DNA of 64,000 bases from an uncultured Collinsella sp. (GTDB lineage: Bacteria > Actinomycetota > Coriobacteriia > Coriobacteriales > Coriobacteriaceae), in NCBI GenBank assembly GCA_937995345.1, contig CALKKS010000010.1, positions 1 through 64,000 on the forward strand. Reading direction: 5' to 3'. Positions within the stretch are counted from its first letter, which is position 1, and every line of letters starts with the position of its first letter. The translations under genes and the position numbers were made by a program. The notes beneath the pieces are model-generated. The model was not told where the DNA came from, did not search any database, and was given only the letters and a program-made list of their open reading frames with translations. Shown here in pieces: positions 43,884 to 53,182 of the stretch.

Positions 43884-45134
43884 TTACGCCGCCGCCTGAG
43901 TCATGCGGGACAGGCGGACCAGCAGCATAAAGCCAACAACCAGCAGCACGCCAATGGAAAGGACGCCCAGCGACGGGTTGCCGGTCAGCGAGGTGACGAC
44001 CGACACTAGAAAGGTGCCCATGACGCTTGCATAACGACCAAAGATATCGAAGAAGCCGTAGTACTCGTTGGATTTTTCCTTAGGGATAATGCGGCCAAAG
44101 TAGCTACGGCTGAGCGCCTGCACGCCGCCCTGGAACAGGCCGACCATAATGGCAAGCACCCAGAACTCAAAGGCGGTCTTTAGGAAGAACGCGGCAAAGA
44201 GCACGATGCCCATATAGGCGGCGACGGCCACCAAGATCATATTGAGTGTGCCCACGCGGCCGGCAAGCTTGCCATAGATAATGGCGGACGGAAAGGCCAC
44301 GAACTGCGTGACGAGCAGCGCCAGCACCAGCTGGGTCGAATCGATGCCCAAGGCCGAACCGTAGCTGGTTGCCATGGAGATGACCGTGTGGACGCCATCG
44401 ATATAGAAGAAGAAGGCGATCATGTAGACCAGCACGGTCTTATTGTGGGCGATCTCGCGCATGGTGTGTCCGACCTCGGAGAACACGCCGCCCACGATGT
44501 GGCCGATGGTGTCCTGGGGACCACGCTCGCGACCGTACTTTTGCTTATAGGTGCGAATGAGCGGCAGGGTAAAGATAAGCCACCAGGCACCGGTGATGAT
44601 AAACGACAGACGCGTTGCCAGCATGGTGGGGACGCCAAGAGCGGGGCCACCCATGATAAGCGCCAGGCAGATGATGAACGGCACGGTGGAACCGATGTAA
44701 CCCCAGGCATAGCCCGAGCTGGACACGACGTCCATGCGCTCGTCGGTGGTAATGTCGGGCAGCATGGCGTCGTAGAACGTCATAGAAGAGTTAAGGCCGA
44801 TGGTGCACAGCACGTACACGGTCAAAAATGCCATGGCGGACATGGGGATGGCCTGCGCCAGGCAAAGAACCAGGCCCGTGAGGAAGAAGCCCAAGAAGAA
44901 CTTGATCTTGTTGCCGGCGTAATCGGCAAGCGCACCCAGAATGGGCATGAGCATGGCAATGACCAGCGAGGCAATCGTCTGCGCGTTACCCCAAGCGACC
45001 ACCAGGTCTGCCGAGGAAGCACCGGTATTGATGGCATTAAAGTAGATGGGCACCACCGAGGTATTGAGCAGCACGAGGGCCGAGTTGCCCACATCGTACA
45101 TAACCCAGTTACGCTCGAGCTTGGTGTATTTCAT
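43884..45134 (-). CDS. MFS transporter, UMF1 (Atg22-like) family
   Basis: A 416-residue transporter with twelve predicted membrane segments. RNWVMYDVGNSALVLLNTSV at the start and FYDAMLPDITTDERMDVVSS and SGYAWGYIGSTVPF in the first half are typical of the UMF1 family, whose fungal relatives release amino acids from vacuoles. The cargo is unknown. AAGGGG precedes the ATG. It is monocistronic, followed by its own terminator. Confidence 0.9.
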   Translation of the reverse strand: MKYTKLERNWVMYDVGNSALVLLNTSVVPIYFNAINTGASSADLVVAWGNAQTIASLVIAMLMPILGALADYAGNKIKFFLGFFLTGLVLCLAQAIPMSAMAFLTVYVLCTIGLNSSMTFYDAMLPDITTDERMDVVSSSGYAWGYIGSTVPFIICLALIMGGPALGVPTMLATRLSFIITGAWWLIFTLPLIRTYKQKYGRERGPQDTIGHIVGGVFSEVGHTMREIAHNKTVLVYMIAFFFYIDGVHTVISMATSYGSALGIDSTQLVLALLVTQFVAFPSAIIYGKLAGRVGTLNMILVAVAAYMGIVLFAAFFLKTAFEFWVLAIMVGLFQGGVQALSRSYFGRIIPKEKSNEYYGFFDIFGRYASVMGTFLVSVVTSLTGNPSLGVLSIGVLLVVGFMLLVRLSRMTQAAA

Positions 45135-45270
45135 GGACAGGGCCCCTTCGTATTCGCCCGATATGCAGTTAGTTCATCGTACCCCAATTGTCCAGAGGCG
45201 CCGGTAAGGATTCGGCAAAGGGGAACGCACGGGCATGCAAGTCGGCGGGACAGACCCGCATCCCAAACGC

Positions 45271-45337
45271 AGTTGCGGTGAAATAGTTCCTGTTTGGAAG
45301 CCTCGGAGGCCAAAACAGGAACTATTCCACCGCAACT
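45271..45337. repeat. Inverted repeat, AGTTGCGGTGAAATAGTTC family, copy 2
   Basis: AGTTGCGGTGAAATAGTTCC+TGTTTGG (45271-45297) pairs with 45310-45337 apart from one mismatch and one extra base; the centre GCCTC/GGAGGC also pairs, making a nearly continuous palindrome. It is related to 18917-18983 and ends 29 bases before the stop of the phospholipase C-like gene. Confidence 0.85.
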
Positions 45338-45365
45338 TATTGGAAGGCGTGGACAAGTTGGCTTG

Positions 45366-46310
45366 CTATTCCTCGCGGTCGAACTCTTCGTCGGCGCCGA
45401 GCACGCGACCGCTGTAATTGACGTGGTTGGTCACGGCTTCCATATCGCCGGTCTCGATAAAGCGGGCGACCGTGCACTCGTAATCGACCAGCGCGCGGTC
45501 AAAGACCTCGGGGAAACTCTCGGTCGAGACTTCATCGGTAAAGGGGTTCTTCCATGCCAAGTGGCCCAGGTTGCCGGTACGCTCGGGCAGCTCGGTCGTC
45601 ACGCGGTGCGCAAGGCCGTCGAGCAGCGAATAATCGTGCACCAAGCCCTCGAGCAGGGCAATCGCGCGCGTCTTGGCCGAACCGGCCGGCTCGATAGTGC
45701 GGTAGAGCAGCTGCATGTCGGCTACGGCGCCGGCGTACTCCCCCGCCGGGATGTCGATACCGTACACGCGCCCGGCGACGTAGCTCATCAGCACGCCGGC
45801 AACGCGATTGATGCGGTCGGTAGTGACGATCTCGCCCGCCGGCGGATAATCCTCGACCGTTGCCCCATCGCGCTTGAGCTGCAGCATCAGCACGTCCAAG
45901 TCGCTTTCGAGCACGGCATGAACTTGGCTGCCCGAAGCCTCGAGCTCGGGATCGGACTCGACAATGCCAAACTGCTGCTCGTAGACAAAGGGATGGGCAT
46001 TGCGATCGAGCACATAGTGCGAAAGCAGGCCCAGCGCAAACGCACGACCCAGGTTGGCATCGCGCGGCAGCAGGTGCGACACGCCATCGCGCAGACACGA
46101 GAACTGACGCGACATGCGCGAGCGGTGCATGACCTGCGCCAGCAGCGTGCAGTCGGAAACGCGCGGCGTCAGGATGTGGAAGAAAAACGGGTCGGGACCC
46201 TGGTTTCCCAGGATAAAGGCGATGCGCTCCTCGTCGGACGTAATAACGCCCTGAGGAAGACGGTCGATGCTTTCCTCGCCAAACAGATGATGCGTAATGA
46301 GCGCGGGCAT
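45366..46310 (-). CDS. Zinc-dependent phospholipase C-like protein
   Basis: A 314-residue protein of the zinc phospholipase C/PF00882 type: MPALITHHLFGEE (N-terminal His), FILGNQGPDPFFFH, LGLLSHYVLDRNAHPFVYEQ and SQVHAVLESDLDVLML supply His/Asp/Glu metal ligands. There is no signal peptide, so it is probably cytoplasmic. The substrate is unknown. GGAAC lies upstream of ATG 46310; an upstream in-frame start at 46340 is poorer. Confidence 0.8.
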   Translation of the reverse strand: MPALITHHLFGEESIDRLPQGVITSDEERIAFILGNQGPDPFFFHILTPRVSDCTLLAQVMHRSRMSRQFSCLRDGVSHLLPRDANLGRAFALGLLSHYVLDRNAHPFVYEQQFGIVESDPELEASGSQVHAVLESDLDVLMLQLKRDGATVEDYPPAGEIVTTDRINRVAGVLMSYVAGRVYGIDIPAGEYAGAVADMQLLYRTIEPAGSAKTRAIALLEGLVHDYSLLDGLAHRVTTELPERTGNLGHLAWKNPFTDEVSTESFPEVFDRALVDYECTVARFIETGDMEAVTNHVNYSGRVLGADEEFDREE

Positions 46311-46402
46311 ATTGTTCCTTTCGATTTCATTCGATGTCACCCATTATGCCCATCGCACGGTCACGCCAAACCTGCGGTGGCAAACGATGGCGTGCAGACC
46401 GC

Positions 46403-47137
46403 TTACGCAAGCCCCAGGTGCGCCTTAACCTCGGCAGCGCGACGGCGTGAAACGGGCACCGTCGAGCTCACACGGTCGAGCCTGAGCTCCATCAGGCCCG
46501 TGGAGCCGATCTCGACATTGTGCACGTCTTCCAAATTGACCAGATAGCTGCGGTGGACACGGATAAAGCCCTCGGAGGCCAAGCGACGCTCGAGTGAGGA
46601 AATCGACTCATTGATCAGATACGTCCCCTCGGCACAGACCGCATTGCAAAAGTCGGCGCGCGCCTCAAAGTAGCAGACATCCGCCACGGGAATGAACACC
46701 TTTTTGCCCCCGCGATCCACCGTCAGGCGCAAGGGCTGGCGCGGAGCATGGACGACACGGCGAGCACCCAGGGCAGTCTCAATCTTGTCGAGCGCCTTTG
46801 ACAGGCGGGCATCCTCGACCGGTTTGACGACGTAATCGACAGCGTCGAGGTTATAGGCATCGGCCGCATACTCGGCAAATGCCGTCACAAACACCACGAC
46901 CGGCGGCGTCTTTAGGTTCTGCAGCGTCTCGGCAAGCTCAATTCCCGAGCGACCGGGCATGGTAATGTCTAAAAACAGCACGTCGGGCTTGTTCGACAGA
47001 ATTGACTCCACGGCTTCGGTGACATTGCCTGCCTCGGCAATCTGACCCACACGCGTATCCTTTTCCAACAGATAGCGTAGCTCAGCCCTAATAGGAGGCT
47101 CGTCATCAACCACCAAGATGTTCCAGCCTTCGGACAT
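46403..47137 (-). CDS. LytTR-family response regulator (system 2)
   Basis: A 244-residue regulator close in plan to system 1: receiver ILVVDDEPPIRAELRYLLEK, phospho-Asp in VLFLDITMPGRSG, Lys in YVVKPVEDARL, and LytTR domain with KVFIPVADVCYFEARADF and GFIRVHRSYLVNLEDVH. GGGGAAG precedes the ATG. It lies 37 bases after the partner kinase stop. The two systems look like paralogues. Confidence 0.92.
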   Translation of the reverse strand: MSEGWNILVVDDEPPIRAELRYLLEKDTRVGQIAEAGNVTEAVESILSNKPDVLFLDITMPGRSGIELAETLQNLKTPPVVVFVTAFAEYAADAYNLDAVDYVVKPVEDARLSKALDKIETALGARRVVHAPRQPLRLTVDRGGKKVFIPVADVCYFEARADFCNAVCAEGTYLINESISSLERRLASEGFIRVHRSYLVNLEDVHNVEIGSTGLMELRLDRVSSTVPVSRRRAAEVKAHLGLA

Positions 47138-47174
47138 GTGCGCTTCCCCTCTTTTTTCTCAATCCAACCGCGTG

Positions 47175-48560
47175 CTACACCGTCAGCGGCGCCGGCTCAT
47201 GCGGCTCGCCGTTCAGCTCGACGATGACCTGCGTTCCCACGCCCTCCTGAGACTTCACGCGCATGCCAGAATCTTCTCCGTAAAAGAAATGGATGCGCTG
47301 AAGCACGTTGAAGAGCGCCAGGCCGCAACCTCGCTTGATGGAGCCGTCGGCGGTAATGCTCTCGGGCTCCTCTCGGCGATGCTGCTCAAACAGGTGCGCG
47401 CAGACTTCTTCGCTCATACCGATGCCGTCGTCTTCGACGATGATCTCCAAGCCGTCATCGGTCTCGAAAGCCCTAACACGAATAGAAAGTGGCTCGGTCT
47501 CGCGCTGCGCATGCTTGATGCAGTTTTCGAGCAGCGGCTGCAAGATAAACGGCGGTACTAGGCTGTCGCGCACCTCAAAGTCGATGTCGACCGAGACGCG
47601 CAGACGGCCGTCGCCATACCGGGCCTGCATAAGATTGATATAACGAGTGCCCTGTTCCACCTCGTGCTCGAGCGTGGTGAGCGTATCGGAGTCAGAAAGC
47701 GTCTGACGATAGTAATTGGAAAAATCGATGAGCAGCGATCGCGCCTTGTCGGGCTCGGTTCGAACGAGCGACACGATGGTGCTGATGGTATTGAATAGAA
47801 AATGCGGGTCGACCTGCGACTGCAGGGCGCGAAGCTCAACGCGGGCCGTGAGCTCGTCCTGACGCTCGAGCTCAAAGCTGGCGAGCTGCGTGGAAATGAG
47901 ATCGGCAAAGCCCGAGGCCAACGCCGTCTGGCGCATATCGATGCTGCTCAGGCGGGGGTAATACAGCTCGAGCGTGCCCACGCAATGCCCGCGCACGGTT
48001 AGCGGCGCGACAATGCCGGCGCGCAGACGGGGAAAATAGCCGCCCGTCTCATTGGAGGCGTCGCGCGAAAATACACTCTGTTCGCCGGACTCGATCACGT
48101 TGAGCGTGGTCTTGAGCACGACCGGGGTGCCGGCAGGGCACTTTGCCGAGTCCTCGCCCCAGCTTGCCAACACCTGTTTGCCATCGGTAAAGCAGATGGC
48201 AGAGGCGATGGTCTCGGACAGGATAATTTTAGAGGCGCCCAGGGCCGCTTCGGACGTAAGGCCGCGCGACGTATAGGCGAATATTTTTGATGCGATGGCA
48301 AGCGTACGGTCGGTTGCGCTCGACGTGAGGTCGTCGGGGACCACAAAGACATACGAGAAGAAAAAGCACAGCATAACCAAGCCGGCAATAACGACAACAC
48401 CCGGAACGGGATTGGGATTATCGGTTAAATCCCAGATAAGCAGCAGGATAAGCGCCGGAACGACAATACCGAGCAGGATGGCCTGAACCACATGCTGGGC
48501 CGTACGAAAGACCTTGGTAGAGTTGTAGCTCTTGCCCAGAATCAGCCTGTTTAAATCCAC
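47175..48560 (-). CDS. LytS-like sensor histidine kinase (system 2)
   Basis: A 461-residue kinase paralogous to the one at 41174: two membrane segments (VQAILLGIVVPALILLLIWD and GVVVIAGLVMLCFFFSYVFV), a GAF-like domain, phospho-His in LQSQVDPHFLFNTISTIVSL, and PPFILQPLLENCIKHAQRE with VEDDGIGMSEEV. A GTG start at 48560 is preferred because AGAGGGG lies six bases upstream; the ATG at 48566 touches that site. A longer in-frame start would run through the terminator hairpin at 48598. Confidence 0.9.
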   Translation of the reverse strand: MDLNRLILGKSYNSTKVFRTAQHVVQAILLGIVVPALILLLIWDLTDNPNPVPGVVVIAGLVMLCFFFSYVFVVPDDLTSSATDRTLAIASKIFAYTSRGLTSEAALGASKIILSETIASAICFTDGKQVLASWGEDSAKCPAGTPVVLKTTLNVIESGEQSVFSRDASNETGGYFPRLRAGIVAPLTVRGHCVGTLELYYPRLSSIDMRQTALASGFADLISTQLASFELERQDELTARVELRALQSQVDPHFLFNTISTIVSLVRTEPDKARSLLIDFSNYYRQTLSDSDTLTTLEHEVEQGTRYINLMQARYGDGRLRVSVDIDFEVRDSLVPPFILQPLLENCIKHAQRETEPLSIRVRAFETDDGLEIIVEDDGIGMSEEVCAHLFEQHRREEPESITADGSIKRGCGLALFNVLQRIHFFYGEDSGMRVKSQEGVGTQVIVELNGEPHEPAPLTV

Positions 48561-48597
48561 CGTCATCCCCTCTTGTCCGTAGCACCCATAGCAATAA

Positions 48598-48619
48598 AGA
48601 GGGCCGCAAGCGACCCTCT
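48598..48619 (-). terminator. Terminator of the permease-amidohydrolase operon
   Basis: AGAGGG...CCCTCT pairing extends through GTCGC/GCGGC around a short loop; on the minus strand CTTTATT follows. It lies 59 bases after the amidohydrolase stop. Confidence 0.75.
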
Positions 48620-48677
48620 CCATTGCATTATGCAATCAAAAACTGTGTTTTACATCAAGCCATCGACAAACGGTATC

Positions 48678-49955
48678 TTAGGCGCTGTATTTGTTAGCCT
48701 CACCAAAAGTGCCAGCCTCGACGATCCAGCCGTCCTTCATGATGACGTCCATGTTGTCGGTGTTGAGCACGTGGATGTCGGCGGCGACGTCACCGTTGAC
48801 AACCAGCAGGTCGGCGCACTTGCCGGCCTCGATGGAACCGGTCTCGTCCTCGATGTGGCACATCTTGGCACCGTTGAGGGTGGCGCAGGTGATGGTCTCG
48901 ACCGGAGTGAAGCCGATCTTGTCGACGAACTCGTACATCTCCTCGATGGAGCAGGTGCCGTACGGGGTGACGAAGGAGAAGGAGTCGGAGCCGATCGTCA
49001 TGACGACGCCGCGCTTCTTGGCCTCGCGCAGGCAGTCGTAGTTGCGCTGCAGCTCCTTCTCGACCAGGGTGCCCTCGTACTTGTCGTGCAGCTCGGGGAC
49101 GTAGACGGGCGGATAGGTGGCGTACCAGGTGGGCAGGAAGGCGATCGTCGGGGTGAAGAAGGTGCCCTGCTCGGCCATGAGGTCCATGGTGCGCTCATCG
49201 ATATCGAAGCCGTGAATCAGCTGCTCGCAACCAAAGCGAACGGAATCGTAGGCAGCGGCGTGGTTGTTGTAGCAGTGGCTCCACACGGGGATGCCGACCA
49301 TCTTTGCCTCTTCGACCACGGCCTGGATCTCCTCGGAGCAATAATGCTGGTCGCGGCCGGAATCCCAGCGCCAGATGCCGCCACCGGTAGCCCAGATCTT
49401 GATGGCATCGGGGTTCTCGCGCAGGCGACGACGGACGGCCTTGCGCAGATCCCAAGGACCATCGACCTGGTCGCCCCAGGGGTGGGATTCCTTGTTGAGC
49501 TCCTGGGTGCAGTGGTGGGAGTCGCCGTGACCGGCAACGCGGCAGAAGCCGAGGCCGGTGGCCAGAACGCGCGGGCCCTTAAAGACGCCCTTGTCGATGC
49601 AGTCACGGATCTGGATACCAAAGCGGCCGATCTCGCAGACGGTGGTGAGGCCGTGGGTGAGGCAGTCGTAGGCCTGCTTGACGGCGACGGCCTGCTTCTC
49701 GAGGAGCGGCTGCATAACCCAATCGGTGTCATCGTCGGTCAGGTTGCCCGAGAAGTGCAGGTGGGTGTCGATCAGGCCGGGAAGGACGGTCTTGCCGGCG
49801 GCATCGATAACCTCAACGCCCTCAGGAAGGTCCTGCATAGTGCCGGCGTACTCGATCTTGCCGTTGTCGTCGACGAGAACGAGGGAGTTCTCGACCGGCT
49901 CGGCACCGGTACCGTCGATGAGCTTGCCGCCAACGATTGCATACTTAGTGGACAT
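48678..49955 (-). CDS. Metal-dependent amidohydrolase (prolidase/imidazolonepropionase-like)
   Basis: A 425-residue amidohydrolase-fold enzyme. Metal ligands: VLPGLIDTHLHF, a likely carboxylated Lys in DAIKIWATGGG, His in IPVWSHCYNN and LIHGFDIDE, and Asp in TIGSDSFSF. A beta-sandwich is formed by both ends. Relatives hydrolyse Xaa-Pro dipeptides, cyclic amides or lactams; the substrate is unknown. AAGGAGG precedes the ATG. The amino-acid permease 131 bases upstream on the same strand suggests import then hydrolysis of the same compound. Confidence 0.85.
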   Translation of the reverse strand: MSTKYAIVGGKLIDGTGAEPVENSLVLVDDNGKIEYAGTMQDLPEGVEVIDAAGKTVLPGLIDTHLHFSGNLTDDDTDWVMQPLLEKQAVAVKQAYDCLTHGLTTVCEIGRFGIQIRDCIDKGVFKGPRVLATGLGFCRVAGHGDSHHCTQELNKESHPWGDQVDGPWDLRKAVRRRLRENPDAIKIWATGGGIWRWDSGRDQHYCSEEIQAVVEEAKMVGIPVWSHCYNNHAAAYDSVRFGCEQLIHGFDIDERTMDLMAEQGTFFTPTIAFLPTWYATYPPVYVPELHDKYEGTLVEKELQRNYDCLREAKKRGVVMTIGSDSFSFVTPYGTCSIEEMYEFVDKIGFTPVETITCATLNGAKMCHIEDETGSIEAGKCADLLVVNGDVAADIHVLNTDNMDVIMKDGWIVEAGTFGEANKYSA

Positions 49956-50086
49956 GGTTCCTCCTTATGGATCCATATAGTGGGCGAGGCCGTGTTGGGT
50001 TAAGGCCTCACAAAGCTACCCAAGTGGTGCCGGGTTCGGTGCGCGGGAGAGAGGGTTCCGCGCACCCGATCCGCCCCGGCTAGGCG

Positions 50087-51538
50087 TTACTTTTTGCGGG
50101 AATTGGTGAAAGCCATGAGGGCCAGGCCAATAGCCAGCCAGCCGATCACGATGCTCCACTCCACCATGTTGAGGGAGGCGGGAGAGAACGGGATCACGAG
50201 CAGGCCGATGATGACGGCACAGGCAGCAACAGCGAGACTGATGCCAAACTTGCCGCCAGGCACCTCGTAGGGACGAGGCAGGTCGGGCTCGGTAAAGCGC
50301 ATGCGCAGGCAAGCGAGGGCGACCATGCCGCAGGAGAAGATGAAGGCGAGAGCCGACACGTTGGTCAGAGGGATGAGCATGTTCTTGCCCAGGAACGGAC
50401 CGACGACGGTGATGACGGCCAGAACGACGCAGGCGAGCTTAGGAGCGCCGGAGCTGGGATCGACCTCGGCGAACTTCTCGGGCAGCTGGCCCTTACGGCC
50501 CATGGCGAGCATGATGCGGCTCGTGGCGCCGTAGAAGGAGTTCATCGGGCCCATGGGTCCAAGCGTGGCGATGACGAGCATGGCCAAGTACAGGAGCATG
50601 TTGATGCCCTTGAGGCAGGCGAGTGCGGGAACCGGGCTCTTAACGAACTCATGCCAGTCGAGGATGGTGCCGAACGAGTAGATGCAGACCATGTAGAAGC
50701 CGCCGGCGGCCAGCAGGGCCAGGGAGATGATCTTACCGAACTTGTTCCAGTTGAGGCCCTCGGCTGCTTCCTCAGCCTGCTGAGGAATGGTATCGAAGCC
50801 GGCGTAGAAGAACGGGGTCAGAACCAGGACCGACACGATGCCGGCGAACAGGCTGGTGCCCTCGGTAGCGGGCTTGCCGCCGCCAGCACCGGTGACCTGG
50901 GAGAACACGGGCATGGCGTGTTCCGGCGAACCGGTGAACAGCGAGACACCCATGGCGAGCAGCATGCCGCAGAGCAGAGCCTTAGTCAGGAAGGCCTGGA
51001 GCTTGGCGGCCGAGCTGGCACCACGGAAATTGAGGAAGATGACGTAGGCCGCAAAGCCGAGCGCGATCAGCGTCGGGAACAGGTAAACGTCGGCACCCAG
51101 GATGGTGTAGAGCTTGACGGCGCGCAGCCACTCAAGACCGGGCAGGCTGCCGAACATCTCGGACACGAGAGTCGAGATGGCGATGGCCTCCCACGGGCAC
51201 AGGATGCCGTTGCCCAGGGCCAGGAGCCAGCCGGTGATGTAGCTCAGCGTACGGCCAAAGCTACGATCGACATACTCGACGATGCCGCCCGAGATGGGGA
51301 TAGCAGCCGTGAGCTCACCGAAAACAGCTCCGACGGGCACGAGGAAGATTGCACCCAAGAGGAATGCGATCATAGCGGGAACGGGACCGCCGCCCACGAC
51401 CATCCAGTCGCCGACCTGCAGAACCCAACCGGTACCGATGATGGCACCGAAACCGATGGTGAAGAAGTTCCAGAGCGAAAGCGTTTTCTTCATGCCACCG
51501 TTACCTTCGACTGCAACTTCTGCGTTCTTGTCCGCCAT
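50087..51538 (-). CDS. APC-family amino acid permease
   Basis: A 483-residue transporter with about twelve membrane segments. KKTLSLWNFFTIGFGAIIGT and GGIVEYVDRSFGRTLSYITG match APC conserved regions in TM1 and TM3. The substrate is an amino acid or related amine, probably linked to the amidohydrolase downstream. GGAAAGGAGGGG precedes the ATG. The leader holds two hairpins (51559-51577, 51584-51604) close to the ribosome site. Confidence 0.92.
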   Translation of the reverse strand: MADKNAEVAVEGNGGMKKTLSLWNFFTIGFGAIIGTGWVLQVGDWMVVGGGPVPAMIAFLLGAIFLVPVGAVFGELTAAIPISGGIVEYVDRSFGRTLSYITGWLLALGNGILCPWEAIAISTLVSEMFGSLPGLEWLRAVKLYTILGADVYLFPTLIALGFAAYVIFLNFRGASSAAKLQAFLTKALLCGMLLAMGVSLFTGSPEHAMPVFSQVTGAGGGKPATEGTSLFAGIVSVLVLTPFFYAGFDTIPQQAEEAAEGLNWNKFGKIISLALLAAGGFYMVCIYSFGTILDWHEFVKSPVPALACLKGINMLLYLAMLVIATLGPMGPMNSFYGATSRIMLAMGRKGQLPEKFAEVDPSSGAPKLACVVLAVITVVGPFLGKNMLIPLTNVSALAFIFSCGMVALACLRMRFTEPDLPRPYEVPGGKFGISLAVAACAVIIGLLVIPFSPASLNMVEWSIVIGWLAIGLALMAFTNSRKK

Positions 51539-51899
51539 TGTTCCCCTCCTTTCCTTATTGACGCCTCTTTGGCGTCACCCCTTGCGCGGTCTGTTTTGCC
51601 GCGCGCTTTTATTTCGTGGCTTTAAGATACGGCCTTGGCACAGCAGCGCCGCTTGTGGCTCGACCGAAGGCAGAACTGTAAAACGAGCGGCGCCGTTTTT
51701 GGGACGAACGGCACGGTTTGCCGCTCATTGTTACCGCCCGTCCGACGGGCGTACGCTCATCGGACGCATAGAGAGATGTTTTTGAGGCCGTGCGTTTTGC
51801 GCCTTTCGTACCGTTTACCGAGCTTTTGACGCGCAGACCCATTTGTTGCACATCTTTTTTGTAGGATAGACAGGTTATACATGAGACAAGGCGGTACGA
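51539..51899. other. Divergent intergenic region, permease / C39-like gene
   Basis: 361 bases. Besides the hairpins at 51559-51604, a minus-strand open frame (51609-51842, 77 residues, strongly basic: KRTASKTSLYASDERTPVGR) is present but has no ribosome site and no recognisable family, so I do not call it a gene. TTGTTG...TAGGAT upstream of 51900 is a weak promoter candidate. Confidence 0.35.
51559..51604 (-). promoter_or_regulatory. Two leader hairpins upstream of the permease
   Basis: TGACGCC/GGCGTCA (51559-51577) and GCGCGG/CCGCGC (51584-51604) form adjacent short stems directly before the ribosome site. They could control expression of the permease or stabilise the transcript. Confidence 0.35.
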
Positions 51900-52934
51900 A
51901 TGGCATACGGATACAACGACGGTGATCAACGGCGACAAAGCGTTCGCCTTGCTGGCCGTACCACGCCGACGCCCAGAAGTGCCACGAGCGGCAATCCGCA
52001 ACGCCCTCAAGAGGAACCCAGGCCTTCGTCTCGGCAGCAGACAAGCAGAACACGGCAGAGTGGCCGTCCGAGCACGGGCACAAGCGCGCAGCAAGATAGC
52101 CGCTTGGGCGCGCGCACTCGACAGCGCCAGGCCGACGTTCCGCAACTGCGCCGTAACGGCGCACGTCAGCCCGGCATCCATATCAACCGCCTCTTTTCGC
52201 ATCCCCAAGGCGGACGCGGCGGCAAGCCTTACCGCTCGACATCGCACGCGAATGCCCCCGCCCTGCCGGCTCGTCGACTTCGCCTCGCACTGTGCTCTAT
52301 CCTCACCTGTCTGGTCTTTGTGCTTATGAGCTCCTGTATGTCCCACGGCTCGGCCGGTCTCGAGCCCACCACCGAGGACAAGTTGCTCAAGGCCCCCGTC
52401 GCGCCCGGTTATTCTTTTGCCTTTTCGACCCCGCGCTCGCAATGGCAAGCCGGCACGATGCCCCATATCTATCAGATCGACCCTGCGTGGTCGGAGCTGC
52501 CTTACGCCGGCGGCACCATCCGCCAAAATGCCTGCGGGCCTACGTGCCTCACCATGGTCTATGTCTTTAAGACGGGACGCATCGATATGACCCCCGTCGA
52601 TATGTGCGCGCTTTCCGAGGCGGGCAATTACGCCCCCACCGGTGCAACCGAATGGTCGTTTATGACGAGCGGCGCGTGGCAGTTGGGACTTAACGGAACG
52701 GAGCTCCATAACGATCGCGACTCGATGACTCAGGCGCTGCGTTCGGGAGCGCCCGTCATCGCCGCCGTTCGGCCGGGCACCTTTACCAACGTGGGCCACT
52801 ACATTGTGCTTTACGGTATTGACGACGCCGACCAGATTGAAGTCTTCGATCCCAACTCGGCCAGCCGCAGCGCGCGCCGCTGGGGCGTCGTAGAGGTCCT
52901 TAACGAAGTCGAAGCCATGTGGGCCTACTACTAG
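51900..52934 (+). CDS. Membrane-anchored C39-like cysteine peptidase
   Basis: A 344-residue protein. About 130 residues of Arg/Ser/Gln-rich, probably disordered cytoplasmic sequence precede one membrane anchor (LALCSILTCLVFVLMSSCMS), then an outside domain of the papain-like C39_2 type: catalytic Cys in IRQNACGPTCLTMVY, His in NVGHYIVLYGIDD and Asp/Asn in VFDPNSASR. The substrate is unknown; relatives trim peptides or cell-wall proteins. AAGGCGG lies before the ATG. It is divergent from the permease. Confidence 0.82.
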   Translation: MAYGYNDGDQRRQSVRLAGRTTPTPRSATSGNPQRPQEEPRPSSRQQTSRTRQSGRPSTGTSAQQDSRLGARTRQRQADVPQLRRNGARQPGIHINRLFSHPQGGRGGKPYRSTSHANAPALPARRLRLALCSILTCLVFVLMSSCMSHGSAGLEPTTEDKLLKAPVAPGYSFAFSTPRSQWQAGTMPHIYQIDPAWSELPYAGGTIRQNACGPTCLTMVYVFKTGRIDMTPVDMCALSEAGNYAPTGATEWSFMTSGAWQLGLNGTELHNDRDSMTQALRSGAPVIAAVRPGTFTNVGHYIVLYGIDDADQIEVFDPNSASRSARRWGVVEVLNEVEAMWAYY

Positions 52935-52977
52935 TCATTGGGGACTACCACTCATTTAAGTCTGTCCCCAATGAGTG
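52935..52977. repeat. CATTGGGGAC repeat, copy 2
   Basis: TCATTGGGGAC (52935-52945) and GTCCCCAATGA (52963-52973) pair, around ACTCATTTAAGTCTGTCCCC shared with 10529-10548. It begins right at the stop of the C39-like gene. Confidence 0.75.
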
Positions 52978-52987
52978 GCCGCAGAAT

Positions 52988-53051
52988 GAGAGTGGATAAT
53001 CTCCCGTTTTTGGCCTGCCTGGGGGCTAAAAGTGGGAAATTATCCACTCTC
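52988..53051. repeat. Inverted repeat, GAGAGTGGATAAT family
   Basis: The 28-base arm starting GAGAGTGGATAATCTCCCGT (52988-53015) is complementary to 53024-53051 at about 24 positions, with an 8-base loop. It lies between convergent genes, next to the repeat at 52935. Confidence 0.82.
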
Positions 53052-53087
53052 GTGATTTGAGTCATCGGGGATCAGGTGAATAGCAAA

Positions 53088-53117
53088 AGCCCCGCGGTCG
53101 GAGCGGACCGCGGGGCT
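53088..53117 (-). terminator. Terminator of carbamate kinase
   Basis: AGCCCCGCGGTC and GACCGCGGGGCT form a perfect 12-bp stem around GGAGCG, followed on the minus strand by TTTTGCTATT. Confidence 0.9.
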
Positions 53118-53182
53118 CATGAAGAGAGGCTAGTTTGTGGGCGTCTTGCCTGGCGCCCACGAGAGAGGCAACAGAGTAGAGA

